Part shown: positions 19,177-27,675 of the stretch, piece by piece
Layout: every line of letters begins with the position of its first letter
Numbering within the stretch: position 1 is the stretch's first letter
Assembly: GCF_000012325.1 (NCBI RefSeq)
Contig: NC_003910.7
Coordinates: 2,666,001-2,730,000, forward strand
Direction of reading: 5' to 3'
DNA length: 64,000 bases
DNA from: Colwellia psychrerythraea 34H
GTDB taxonomy: Bacteria; Pseudomonadota; Gammaproteobacteria; Enterobacterales; Alteromonadaceae
Translations under genes and position numbers: made by a program
The notes under the pieces: model-generated
What the model was told of the DNA's origin: nothing
Database searches by the model: none
The model's input: only the letters and a program-made list of their open reading frames with translations

Positions 19177-19896
19177 ATGGCTGATGCCAGCATTGAATTT
19201 AAAGGTACAAGTTTTACCCTATCTGTTTTACATTTGAAAACATCAAAACTAGCGGATATCCGTGCTGATTTAGTAAAAAAAGTGGCCCAAGCCCCAGATT
19301 TTTTTTATCTAGTTCCTGTCGTGGTTAATATTGAACAACTTGATTGTTCGATTGATTACCAAGCGGTAAAAACCTTAATTGAAGAATTTAATTTCACCTT
19401 CGTTGGTTTCACTGGTTCGGTTGATAAAGAACAACGTAAACTCATTCGTGAACTTGGTTTTTCTTTTGTGAATACAACAAGAGTTGATACTTCACAGAAG
19501 GCTGCTATTGCAGAAAAGGCCATAGTTGCTGAGAGTAAAGTAACAGCTGCTATTCCTGAATGTAATTTATACACAGACAAAGTTCACCGAGGTCAAATTC
19601 GTTCTGGCCAACAAATTTATGCTAAAGATCAAAATCTTGTAGTCATTGGTTCTGTTTCAGCAGGTGCTGAAGTGATTGCCGACGGTAATATCCATGTTTA
19701 TGGCTCATTACGTGGCCGAGCAATAGCCGGCGCAAAAGGTCATCACAAAGCGCAAATTTATTGCCAAAACCTTGAGGCTGAACTGGTCTCTATTAATGGT
19801 AATTATTGGCTGAGTGAATCAATGGAACAGCACTGGGGTTCACCTGTATACATTCATTTGACTGATAGCGAACTAACGTCATCAAAACTCATTTAA
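19177..19896 (+). CDS. minC: Septum site-determining protein MinC
   Basis: From the ATG at 19177 (TAGGAA upstream), 239 residues are encoded, close to the usual MinC length; the earlier ATG at 19120 adds 19 residues and lacks support. The N-terminal domain (MADASIEFKGTSFTLSVLHL) inhibits FtsZ. The C-terminal beta-helix contains RGQIRSGQQIYAKDQNLVVI and GSVSAGAEVIADGNIHVYG, the MinD-binding and dimerisation domain. MinC is recruited to the membrane by MinD and blocks polar Z-rings. It is the first gene of minCDE, 28 bases before minD. Confidence 0.95.
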   Translation: MADASIEFKGTSFTLSVLHLKTSKLADIRADLVKKVAQAPDFFYLVPVVVNIEQLDCSIDYQAVKTLIEEFNFTFVGFTGSVDKEQRKLIRELGFSFVNTTRVDTSQKAAIAEKAIVAESKVTAAIPECNLYTDKVHRGQIRSGQQIYAKDQNLVVIGSVSAGAEVIADGNIHVYGSLRGRAIAGAKGHHKAQIYCQNLEAELVSINGNYWLSESMEQHWGSPVYIHLTDSELTSSKLI

Positions 19897-19924
19897 TTAT
19901 TAACTTATAAAGGATATTCGGTCT

Positions 19925-20734
19925 ATGGCGCGAATAATAGTGGTTACCTCAGGCAAGGGTGGTGTTGGCAAAACAACATCCAGTGCTGCAATTGGACTTG
20001 GATTGGCGTTAAAAGGTCATAAAGTCGTTTTAATCGATTTTGATATTGGTCTACGTAACCTTGATTTGATCATGGGCTGTGAACGTCGCGTTGTTTACGA
20101 CTTCGTTAATGTCATTAATGGTGAAGCAACTTTAAATCAGGCATTAATTAAAGATAAGCGCGTTAGCAGTTTGTCTATATTACCTGCCTCGCAAACGCGG
20201 GATAAAGATGCGTTAAATAAAGAAAATGTTGGCAAAGTGCTAGAAGAGCTTGGTAAAACCTATGACTTTATAGTTTGTGATTCACCTGCAGGCATTGAAG
20301 CCGGTGCTATGATGGCACTTTATTATGCAGATGAAGCGATAGTAACTACCAATCCTGAAGTCTCATCGGTACGTGATTCTGATCGCATTTTAGGCATGTT
20401 AGCAAGTCGCTCACGCAGAGCAGAACTTGGCTTAGAACCGATAAAAGAGCATTTATTATTGACGCGTTATTCACCTAAACGCGTAGAAGAAGGTGAAATG
20501 CTGAGTGTTGAGGATGTTGAAGATATTCTGTCGATACCTCTGTTAGGTGTGATTCCAGAATCACAAGCAGTACTTAAGGCATCGAATGCTGGAGAACCAG
20601 TAATTTTAGATACCGAAAGTGATGCCGGTAAAGCTTATCAGGATGTTATAGAACGTCTATTAGGTGAAACAGTTGAATTTAGGTTTTTAGTTGCCGAGAA
20701 AAAAGGCATTTTCAGTCGTATGTTTGGAGGATAA
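19925..20734 (+). CDS. minD: Septum site-determining protein MinD, membrane ATPase
   Basis: The 269-residue protein carries the deviant Walker A GKGGVGKTT (about residues 10-18), the DFDIGLRNLDLIMG switch region and FIVCDSPAGIEAGA. It ends with the amphipathic membrane-targeting helix (KKGIFSRMFGG). MinD-ATP dimerises on the membrane, recruits MinC, and is displaced by MinE. An AAAGGA stretch precedes the ATG. minE follows with one intervening base. Confidence 0.97.
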   Translation: MARIIVVTSGKGGVGKTTSSAAIGLGLALKGHKVVLIDFDIGLRNLDLIMGCERRVVYDFVNVINGEATLNQALIKDKRVSSLSILPASQTRDKDALNKENVGKVLEELGKTYDFIVCDSPAGIEAGAMMALYYADEAIVTTNPEVSSVRDSDRILGMLASRSRRAELGLEPIKEHLLLTRYSPKRVEEGEMLSVEDVEDILSIPLLGVIPESQAVLKASNAGEPVILDTESDAGKAYQDVIERLLGETVEFRFLVAEKKGIFSRMFGG

Positions 20735-20735
20735 C

Positions 20736-21014
20736 ATGGCACTTTTAGATTATTTTTTACGTAAAAAAGAAAAGCAGGTAACAACGGCGTCCAAAGCCAA
20801 AGAGCGCCTGCAAATCATTGTTGCGCATGAACGTAATAGTCGTAATAAACAGCCCGATTATTTACCACAGCTTACTGAAGATATTCTTAAGGTTCTCCGT
20901 AAATACATTAAAGTATCTGATGAAAGTTTTTCGATAAATCTTGATAAAAAAGATGGCGATTTAAACGTATTAGAACTGAATATAGAATTGCATGATGAGC
21001 AAACCGCTGACTAA
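20736..21014 (+). CDS. minE: Cell division topological specificity factor MinE
   Basis: The 92-residue product begins MALLDYFLRKKEKQ, the membrane-binding segment of MinE. The anti-MinCD helix AKERLQIIVAHERN and a C-terminal dimerisation domain (LPQLTEDILKVLRKYI) follow. MinE stimulates MinD ATPase and drives pole-to-pole oscillation. A GGAGG at 20726-20730 fixes the ATG at 20736; the upstream in-frame start inside minD is ruled out. Confidence 0.96.
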   Translation: MALLDYFLRKKEKQVTTASKAKERLQIIVAHERNSRNKQPDYLPQLTEDILKVLRKYIKVSDESFSINLDKKDGDLNVLELNIELHDEQTAD

Positions 21015-21030
21015 GGTTTTCTCTTTAATT

Positions 21031-21070
21031 TGTTAGCAACCGGATTAATGAAATAGTCCGGTTGCTAACA
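21031..21070. terminator. 14-bp inverted repeat between convergent minE and ansA
   Basis: Arms TGTTAGCAACCGGA and TCCGGTTGCTAACA pair perfectly around a 12-nt loop, 16 bases after the minE stop. T-runs are weak on both strands. Position favours a bidirectional terminator. Confidence 0.6.
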
Positions 21071-21104
21071 TTCGTGTTTCTATTTTTCTGCGCACAACAA
21101 GATC

Positions 21105-21135
21105 ACTTACTTAATGAAAATGGTATTAAGTAAGT
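21105..21135. repeat. 11-bp inverted repeat across the ansA stop codon
   Basis: ACTTACTTAAT (21105-21115) pairs with ATTAAGTAAGT (21125-21135) around a 9-nt loop. The right arm includes the ansA stop codon at 21126-21128, so the hairpin would form at the mRNA 3' end of the coding region. Confidence 0.45.
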
Positions 21136-22139
21136 TCCCCACGTAGGCTTATATCCATTTGTTGGCACATTTCATCATAGCTTAAGTTTTTACTTAACAA
21201 ATAATGTAACTTGGTTAATGTTGCCTCTAAGGTCATATCATGGCCACTGATAACTCCCGTCTCACTGAGCGCATTACCTGTCGCATAACCCGACATATTT
21301 ACTGTACCTTTAATACATTGGCTACAATTGACCACAACAATACCTTGTTCTTTCGCTTTTCTTAAACAAGCAAGTAAGGCTTTATCTTGTGGTGCATTAC
21401 CAACACCGTAGCTTCGAAGTATGAGGGCTTTAACCGGTTGTTTTATAACATTCTCGATAACTTCACTACTTATACCTGGGTATAGGTGAACAACACCAAC
21501 TGGCTGTGGGGTCATGGTTGAAAGTTGTAAGGGTTCAACTTTGTCTACCGGATGTGCAAGCGTACCAGCAACCAACTGAATATTGATACCCGCTTCCAGT
21601 AATACCGGCATATTAGGTGAGTCAAACGCGTTGAAGCCATCAGCATAGGCCTTAATACAACGGTTACCGCGATACAGTTTGTTATTAAAAAACAAACTTA
21701 CTTCACTGATGGGGTAGTTAGCGGCAATGTATAAAGCGTTTAGTACATTAACTTGCCCATCAGAGCGGAGTTGACTCAACGGAATTTGTGAGCCTGTTAC
21801 AATGACAGGCTTACTTAAATTTTCGAACATGAATGATAAGGCTGAACTAGTATACGCCATGGTATCTGTGCCATGTAGAACAACAAATCCATCATAGTCA
21901 TCATAATTGGCTTTAATATCATCAGCGATGCGCTGCCAATCACTGGGGGTCATGTTTGATGAATCAATTAAAGGCTGATATTCACTGATAGTAAATTCAG
22001 GCATTTCACTACGATGAAATTCAGGTAAGGCATTGATAGATTCAGTAAGGTGACCTTTTGCGGGAACAAAGCCTTGTGTGCTTTGCATCATGCCAATGGT
22101 ACCGCCAGTGTATGCAACGTAAATTCTTTTTTTCATCAT
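21126..22139 (-). CDS. ansA: L-asparaginase I, cytosolic type
   Basis: The 337-residue protein matches bacterial type I asparaginase. It has the N-terminal catalytic segment VAYTGGTIGMMQS with the nucleophilic Thr, and the second catalytic region VVLHGTDTMAYTSSALSFM. There is no signal peptide, which separates it from periplasmic type II enzymes. It hydrolyses L-asparagine to aspartate and ammonia. It is convergent with minE and followed by an inverted repeat at its stop codon. Confidence 0.93.
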   Translation of the reverse strand: MMKKRIYVAYTGGTIGMMQSTQGFVPAKGHLTESINALPEFHRSEMPEFTISEYQPLIDSSNMTPSDWQRIADDIKANYDDYDGFVVLHGTDTMAYTSSALSFMFENLSKPVIVTGSQIPLSQLRSDGQVNVLNALYIAANYPISEVSLFFNNKLYRGNRCIKAYADGFNAFDSPNMPVLLEAGINIQLVAGTLAHPVDKVEPLQLSTMTPQPVGVVHLYPGISSEVIENVIKQPVKALILRSYGVGNAPQDKALLACLRKAKEQGIVVVNCSQCIKGTVNMSGYATGNALSETGVISGHDMTLEATLTKLHYLLSKNLSYDEMCQQMDISLRGELT

Positions 22140-22221
22140 AACTTTGACTACTTATTTATTTCGATAATTTAATGTGATCAGTATTCATTAATATTGATAT
22201 ACATTAATGAGATCAGTCTTT

Positions 22222-22380
22222 ATACCAATTAAATTTATTAATGGTTCAAATTTTAATGAGAATAAATTTTCAAGAACAAGACGCTTGATTGAGCAATAGC
22301 TAGCTATTGGGATTGAAAGCAACGATGTTATTGGATATTTAGACCATTTTAAAAGATCACTTAATTAGTTTAATTGGTAT
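22222..22380. repeat. 159-bp palindrome-ended intergenic repeat
   Basis: The ends are a perfect 12-bp inverted pair, ATACCAATTAAA (22222-22233) and TTTAATTGGTAT (22369-22380), with weaker similarity further in. The interior holds a 16-bp perfect palindrome, CAATAGCTAGCTATTG (22294-22309). There is no reading frame. From memory, this sequence type (an AAGACGCTTGATTGAGCAATAGC core with ATACCAATT ends) recurs between genes in Colwellia and relatives; copy number was not checked. Confidence 0.65.
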
Positions 22381-22535
22381 TAGTTTTATTCAAGGACGAT
22401 ATTATATCTTAGCAAGCGGGAAGGTTGCTATAGCAGTGACAGCAAACGGGTTAATTTACTGAGCAAGGAAAGATTGTTGCTCAAAAAAGTGAAAACAGTA
22501 TTGAGCCATAGTACCAAAGAAGATGTGGCATAAAA

Positions 22536-22567
22536 AAAGAGGTAGTTAAATGCTTAACTACCTCTTT
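22536..22567 (-). terminator. Rho-independent terminator of sppA
   Basis: A 14-bp perfect stem, AAAGAGGTAGTTAA (22536-22549) with TTAACTACCTCTTT (22554-22567), has a 4-nt loop. Read on the minus strand it is followed by a T-run (the A's at 22532-22535). Confidence 0.85.
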
Positions 22568-22570
22568 AAT

Positions 22571-22597
22571 TTAACCATTACACACTGTAATGGTTAA
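22571..22597. repeat. Second hairpin in the sppA 3' region
   Basis: TTAACCATTAC (22571-22581) and GTAATGGTTAA (22587-22597) form an 11-bp perfect stem with a 5-nt loop. It lies between the sppA stop and the terminator at 22536-22567, giving two tandem hairpins in the transcript tail. Confidence 0.55.
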
Positions 22598-22623
22598 CTG
22601 GTTTTTTATGAATTATGACTGCT

Positions 22624-24537
22624 TTAGTTTGCACCACAAGCAACACATAACGTATAACGACCTTGGGGATCATTAAACTGATTCATCAGACCTAATTCGT
22701 TTTTCATCATAGTAATGAACTGTGATAATGGTTTGCTATTCACTGAATTAGTCGCTAAATCAATAGCGATTTTCTCTTCATTTGCTGAGAATAAGCTTAC
22801 CAATGTTGATGATTGACCCAATAACTGTTGCATGATTTTGTTACGTGAAGATTGTTCTTTTTCAATTAACAAAGTGTCGTATTGTTCAAGTTTTGCTAGT
22901 GTTGCAGCAGCAACAACAGCATCAGTTAGATTACCAAGTTCATCAACTAAGCCAAGCTCTTTCGCTTTTTTACCAGACCAAACACGTCCTTGAGCAATCG
23001 CATCAACTTCTTCTAAAGTCATATCACGATTAGTGGCAACAAGTTGTATAAATTCTTGGTAACCTCGGTTAATGGATAATTGGAATAAATTAGCCATACC
23101 TGGAGTCAACGCTTGAGTCGGACTAAAACCAGCAATATCAGTGGTACCAACTCCATCAGTATAAATACCCATTTTGCTTAATGTATCTTCGAACGTCATC
23201 ATCATGCCAAAAATACCAATTGAACCTGTGATAGTAGAAGGGGCTGCATATATTTTATCTGCTGGTGCTGAAATCCAGTAACCACCTGAAGCGGCATAAG
23301 TACCCATTGAAGCAACAACAGGTTTACCTGCTTTTTTCAATAACTCAACTTCTTGACGAATAATTTCTGAAGCGTAAGCACTGCCACCAGGGCTATCTAC
23401 ACGAAGTACTACCGCTTTAACATCATCATTATTTCTCGCTTTACGCAGTAACTTCGCTGTACTGTCACCGCCAATGGTGCCAGGCTTTTGTGTTCCATCT
23501 AAAATAGTGCCTTTAGCAACTATAATGGCAACTTTATCGTGACTCTTTTCGGCAAGCTCAGCGCTTTCTTCTATCGATGAACTCGTAGCAGCAATATAAT
23601 TTTTGTAACCAATATGGTTGTAACTATCACCTTTTTTGTTTTCTCCGACTAACTCAATTAGCTCAGAGCGCATTTCCTGGCGAGACTTCAATTGGTCAAC
23701 CCAGTTATTTTTAAGTGCATATTGAGCAAAGCTACTATCAGCCGCACTAAATTTAGCAACTAAGTTATCAATGTTCTCATCAAAATTGTCAACACCAAAA
23801 CCACGTCGCGCAGCAACATCTTCTTTGTACTGCATCCACAAATCAGCTAACCAAAGTTTGTTAGCTTTTTTGGCAGCATCTGACATATCATCTCTAATAA
23901 AAGGTTCAACGGCTGACTTAAAAGTACCAACACGGAAAATGTGTTGGTTTATTGCTAATTTCTCTAATGCCGATTTAAAGTACATGTTATAACGGCCATA
24001 ACCATCAAGTAACATAAAACCTTGTGGATTTAACCAAATGTCATTGGCGGTACTGGCAAGGTAATATTGGTCTTGGGAAAATTGGTCACCAAGGGCAATA
24101 ATTTGTTTACCGCTACTTTTAAAGTCTTCTAGCGCTGCTGCGATGTCTTGCAACTTAGTTAAACCAGCACGATTTAAACCTTGTAGCTGTAAAACTAATA
24201 TTTCTACCCGATCATCTTTTTTGGCTTTACTAATAACATCAATGATATCAGTAAGTAGAACTTCTGGTTTATCATCTTGTTGTTCCATGGCTTCACTTAA
24301 AAAAGCTTCCATAGGGTCAACTTCACGCTTTTGTTCTACCACATCACCAACAAGGTTCAGTACTAAGGCCGTTTTTTCTGGCACTGTTACTTGCTCTTCA
24401 CCGCTTGATAGGATGACGCCAATGAATGAAAATAACAGTATAAAAAATACTAGGTTTAGCACAACAGAGCGAGTAAACGTTAATACTCGCCAAATTGAAG
24501 AAAAGATCCGTTTTATAATGCCTGGGTTATTATTCAT
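22624..24537 (-). CDS. sppA: Signal peptide peptidase SppA, 67K type
   Basis: The 637-residue protein is the long, duplicated form of SppA. An N-terminal membrane helix (about residues 20-43) anchors it in the inner membrane with the catalytic part in the periplasm. The Ser/Lys dyad is visible: Lys in RVGTFKSAVEPFIRDDMS (residue 207) and Ser in DSPGGSAYASEI (residue 386). SppA degrades cleaved signal peptides. The protein ends in a short Cys-containing tail (LCVACGAN). It appears monocistronic, with its own terminator. Confidence 0.95.
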   Translation of the reverse strand: MNNNPGIIKRIFSSIWRVLTFTRSVVLNLVFFILLFSFIGVILSSGEEQVTVPEKTALVLNLVGDVVEQKREVDPMEAFLSEAMEQQDDKPEVLLTDIIDVISKAKKDDRVEILVLQLQGLNRAGLTKLQDIAAALEDFKSSGKQIIALGDQFSQDQYYLASTANDIWLNPQGFMLLDGYGRYNMYFKSALEKLAINQHIFRVGTFKSAVEPFIRDDMSDAAKKANKLWLADLWMQYKEDVAARRGFGVDNFDENIDNLVAKFSAADSSFAQYALKNNWVDQLKSRQEMRSELIELVGENKKGDSYNHIGYKNYIAATSSSIEESAELAEKSHDKVAIIVAKGTILDGTQKPGTIGGDSTAKLLRKARNNDDVKAVVLRVDSPGGSAYASEIIRQEVELLKKAGKPVVASMGTYAASGGYWISAPADKIYAAPSTITGSIGIFGMMMTFEDTLSKMGIYTDGVGTTDIAGFSPTQALTPGMANLFQLSINRGYQEFIQLVATNRDMTLEEVDAIAQGRVWSGKKAKELGLVDELGNLTDAVVAAATLAKLEQYDTLLIEKEQSSRNKIMQQLLGQSSTLVSLFSANEEKIAIDLATNSVNSKPLSQFITMMKNELGLMNQFNDPQGRYTLCVACGAN

Positions 24538-24761
24538 ATATATTTATCTTAAATTGATTAAATTAAAAACTCAGAGCTATACTACCTTAATGTTTACTAA
24601 AACTTAACAAATGACCTAAGGTAGATTGTAACTATTTATGGCAATTGCCTTTTTACAACTATTTATAAGACTTTCCGCATTTTTTTAAGATGTTTTGAAA
24701 TACTTTACTGGTTTACACGTTCTTACTATTAATCGTATTATTTTATTAAAAGATAACAACT

Positions 24762-25460
24762 ATGCAAAGATTACAACATTACTACCAGTGCTTTTTAGCG
24801 CAACTTAAAAACTTTGACGGTATTCCTGCTTTATTATTGAGGCTATACCTTGCTCCTGTGTTTATCATGGCAGGTTTTAGTAAAACTCAAATGCTTAATG
24901 AAGAGGTTACAGGCTTTAGTGCCATCATGGCAGACCCTAATATTATTGCTTGGTTTGGTAATAGCGATTGGGGTTTAGGTTTACCATTTCCGGCTTTACT
25001 GGCTAATTTAGTTATTCTGGTAGAGTTTTTTGGCGGTTGGTTCTTATTATTTGGTGCATTAACTCGCTTAATTAGCATTCCATTAATGTTTACCATGATA
25101 GTGGCCGCCACATCAGTACATGCAGATAACGGTTGGTTTGCCATTACGCCAACGAATAGTGATATTAGCCCAGCTAAAGTGGCCGTTTGGCTTGGTATTG
25201 ATAGTGCACAAGCTAGTTTAGATAACAGCGAACAAACGGCTACCCGTCTTGAAAAAATGCGAGAGTTAATCGAAGAAAATGGCAATACAGATTGGCTTTA
25301 TGAAAATGGTAATATTGTTGTACTAAATAACGGTATCGAATTTTCTACTACCTATTTCATTATGCTGTTGTCATTATTCTTTATTGGAGCAGGGCGCTAT
25401 ACCAGCGTTGATCATTTTGTTGCGAAGCGGTTTTTGATTGAAGAAAAGAGATTTAGTTAG
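24762..25460 (+). CDS. DoxX-family membrane protein
   Basis: The 232-residue protein shows the DoxX pattern: LLLRLYLAPVFIMAGFSK near the N-terminus, NLVILVEFFGGWFLLFGALTR, and a final helix near residues 190-210. Four membrane helices are likely. A hydrophilic insert (about residues 125-185) lies between helices three and four. DoxX-like proteins are linked to redox or quinone-related functions in some bacteria, but no role is established here. The gene is divergent from sppA. Confidence 0.8.
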   Translation: MQRLQHYYQCFLAQLKNFDGIPALLLRLYLAPVFIMAGFSKTQMLNEEVTGFSAIMADPNIIAWFGNSDWGLGLPFPALLANLVILVEFFGGWFLLFGALTRLISIPLMFTMIVAATSVHADNGWFAITPTNSDISPAKVAVWLGIDSAQASLDNSEQTATRLEKMRELIEENGNTDWLYENGNIVVLNNGIEFSTTYFIMLLSLFFIGAGRYTSVDHFVAKRFLIEEKRFS

Positions 25461-25488
25461 CAAGATTAAGCTAATAAGTATAGATATA

Positions 25489-25526
25489 AAGCCGAACAAC
25501 TCTAATAGTTGTTCGGCTTTTTTTAT
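25489..25526. terminator. Bidirectional terminator between doxX-like and DMT genes
   Basis: A 14-bp stem, AAAGCCGAACAACT (25489-25502) with AGTTGTTCGGCTTT (25508-25521), is followed by a T-run on the plus strand. It sits between convergent genes; the minus strand has only a short T-run, so plus-strand use is the stronger case. Confidence 0.85.
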
Positions 25527-25538
25527 TATGCAATTCAG

Positions 25539-26435
25539 TTAACTACGAGCTCGTTTCTTTTTAAGGCGGGGAAGTAAATGCCCGAAGTGGTAAATACTTA
25601 ATCCTAATAACACCATAAACGCACCTAATATCAACTTATCATTGATAACCTCACCATTTAATACTGCGCCTAAAGTCAAAGCAATCACTGGTGTAATTAA
25701 GGTAATCAAAGTTACGTTACTGGCTGATAACTTCTGCAACACAGTAAAGTAGGCATAAAAACCAATCAATGAACCAAAGACACCTAAATAGAGTGTTGCC
25801 CAAAGAGACTTTGCTTGCCAAGTTTCAATCGGTAGAGTGCCATCAAGTAATAACCAGCTCACTAAAAACAGTGGTGTTGCAACCGATAGCGCCCCGACCG
25901 TAGTTGCTAACGGATGAATAGCCAATGAAACACTTTTAACTAATACACCACTTAAACTGAAGAAAAATACCGCCATTAAAATAAAAATTATTCCGTAAAT
26001 GCCATCATCCGCTAAGGTAAAGTTATCTGAGCAAACTACCGCTAAACCAATTAATGAAATAGCCATAGAGAATTTACGCATACCACTTATATTGGGTTCG
26101 GATAATATTTTCTTTGCTAATAAAGCTGAAATAACGGGTGATAAGCCAAAGACCAAAGAAATAATGCCAGACGATAAATAAGCGGCAGATAGATAAGAGC
26201 ACAGCATGCCACCAAAAATACCTAACGCCGAAAAGCTGTATAACTTTACGGCCTGTTTGTGCCAAGGAATATGAATATTGCGTATTTTAATCACTAGTGC
26301 GCCTAATACTAAGGCAATCAGCATTCGAAGTAATACCGCTAAACTTGGATTAATTGATTCGCTACTCCACACTATACCTAATGGAGTGGTAGACCATATT
26401 AATAGTACCGCCAAATAGGCAATTGACACTGACAT
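25539..26435 (-). CDS. EamA/DMT-family transporter
   Basis: This 298-residue protein has about ten hydrophobic helices in two EamA repeats (residues about 5-140 and 150-290). Features are LLIWSTTPLGIVWSSESINP at the start and LGVFGSLIGFYAYFTVLQKL in the second repeat. DMT-superfamily members usually export amino acids or other metabolites. The substrate is unknown. It ends in a basic tail. A minus-strand SD (AAGGAGAG) lies upstream. Confidence 0.88.
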   Translation of the reverse strand: MSVSIAYLAVLLIWSTTPLGIVWSSESINPSLAVLLRMLIALVLGALVIKIRNIHIPWHKQAVKLYSFSALGIFGGMLCSYLSAAYLSSGIISLVFGLSPVISALLAKKILSEPNISGMRKFSMAISLIGLAVVCSDNFTLADDGIYGIIFILMAVFFFSLSGVLVKSVSLAIHPLATTVGALSVATPLFLVSWLLLDGTLPIETWQAKSLWATLYLGVFGSLIGFYAYFTVLQKLSASNVTLITLITPVIALTLGAVLNGEVINDKLILGAFMVLLGLSIYHFGHLLPRLKKKRARS

Positions 26436-26569
26436 TTTTCTCTCCTTTTTTACGTTTAAAATTTATGTTGTTAACGTTAGCTTTTAAAGTAAATATCAGA
26501 CGGACTATTTATTAATCCGTTTGATATAAAGCAGAAAGTTGCGGTTTTTTATGAGGAACAGTTGAGAAA

Positions 26570-26604
26570 ACAAAAAAGCCGCAAGAGTTAATTTCTGCGG
26601 CTTT
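26570..26604 (-). terminator. Minus-strand terminator downstream of a small ORF
   Basis: AAAGCCGCA (26575-26583) pairs with TGCGGCTTT (26596-26604) around a 12-nt loop. On the minus strand the stem is followed by TTTTTTG. No annotated gene ends here; the only candidate it can serve is the small minus-strand ORF at 26628-26753. Confidence 0.7.
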
Positions 26605-26627
26605 AAAAGTGAACTAATTAAATTTGA

Positions 26628-26753
26628 TTAATTATGAATTTTCAATGCTTCGCAGAGGGGAGGCCAATTTGACTGACGATTAACTAACCACAGTCGATTG
26701 ACCACAAACAGACAGTTAGTAGCTGCCGCTTTAAGGTTTCGAATATTTATCAT
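26628..26753 (-). CDS. Possible 41-residue small protein or leader peptide
   Basis: On the minus strand, an ATG at 26753 opens a 41-codon frame ending in TAA, 23 bases before a clear terminator. The product begins MINIRNLKAAATNCLFVVNR and has two Trp, two Cys and a WPPLCEAL segment. No good ribosome-binding site is seen (ACCTTACTCGCC precedes the ATG). The unit could instead be a non-coding RNA. The ORF/terminator spacing and a candidate promoter at 26827-26858 make a real transcript plausible. Confidence 0.4.
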   Translation of the reverse strand: MINIRNLKAAATNCLFVVNRLWLVNRQSNWPPLCEALKIHN

Positions 26754-26826
26754 GGCGAGTAAGGTGCTTTGCATTCTTTATGTAATCTTATTTTATCTTG
26801 AGTTGTAATTTACAGGTTAGTTACGA

Positions 26827-26858
26827 TTTATAGTGGCGGTTGGGTAAATTTAAGTCAA
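26827..26858 (-). promoter_or_regulatory. Candidate sigma-70 promoter for the small minus-strand unit
   Basis: On the minus strand TTGACT (26858-26853) is followed by CACTAT at 17-bp spacing and by TATAAA (26832-26827) at 20-bp spacing. Neither fit is ideal, but the elements lie 74 bases upstream of the small ORF and point toward it. Confidence 0.35.
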
Positions 26859-26967
26859 GGATAAAAACCATTCAATGATAATTAATGTTAATTTTTTATT
26901 ATAACAACGTGCACAAGCACAAACTTAACGATAAACTTCTACGATAACCACTTGTTAGAAGCATTTT

Positions 26968-27564
26968 ATGAACGCTATTGAATTATTATTACAACGACAG
27001 TCAACACCTGTGTTAACAGAGCCTGCACCAACTGAAGCAGATCTAGCCACATTATTATCAGCCGGTATGCGAGTACCGGATCATGGCGGATTAAAACCTT
27101 GGCATTTCCATGTTATTACCGGACAAGGTTTACAACGATTAAGTGATATCTATGTAGAAGCAACGACAATCAACATGGCTAGCCAAACTGGACTTATTGA
27201 AGGGGCAAACATAGATGAACAAGCCTTAAATGAGAAAATGGCGAAAGTAGCAAAAAAGCCATTTAGAGCACCGATGATTATTGTTATATCAACACAATAC
27301 GTTGAACATAATAAAGTACCACTGCAAGAGCAGTTAATTACCGCGGGTTGTTGTGCACATTCGATGCAAATGGCTGCATTCTCACTAGGTTATGGCGCTA
27401 TGTGGCGTACTGGAGGATTTGCATACAATGAAACGGTTAAACAAGGTTTAGGGTTAGAGGCAGGTAATGATATTGCCGGATTTTTATATATCGGCACCCC
27501 AAGTAAAATATGTAATACGAAACCAGCGAAAAGTTATCAAGATAAAGTGACTTATTGGCAGTAG
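26968..27564 (+). CDS. YdjA-type nitroreductase family protein
   Basis: The 198-residue product matches the short nitroreductase group of E. coli YdjA. It has an N-terminal IELLLQRQSTP, the FMN-contact segment RVPDHGGLKPWHFHVI, an ITAGCCAHSMQMAAFSLGYG helix, and GFLYIGTPS near the end. These are FMN-binding NAD(P)H oxidoreductases acting as dimers in the cytosol; the physiological substrate is unclear. It is convergent with asnS, and a shared terminator lies between them. Confidence 0.88.
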   Translation: MNAIELLLQRQSTPVLTEPAPTEADLATLLSAGMRVPDHGGLKPWHFHVITGQGLQRLSDIYVEATTINMASQTGLIEGANIDEQALNEKMAKVAKKPFRAPMIIVISTQYVEHNKVPLQEQLITAGCCAHSMQMAAFSLGYGAMWRTGGFAYNETVKQGLGLEAGNDIAGFLYIGTPSKICNTKPAKSYQDKVTYWQ

Positions 27565-27602
27565 CTTTATATTAGTTTATAAAACCATTTGATTAGACAA
27601 TA

Positions 27603-27629
27603 AAAAAGGCGACATAATGTCGCCTTTTT
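27603..27629. terminator. Bidirectional terminator between nitroreductase and asnS
   Basis: GGCGACA (27608-27614) pairs with TGTCGCC (27618-27624) and is extended by an A-tract and a T-tract, so a T-run follows the stem on both strands. It serves the convergent gene ends at 27564 and 27676. Confidence 0.85.
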
Positions 27630-27675
27630 CGTATCTAACTCATTAGCTAATGCTAAAAAGCTTAACTATAGAAAG

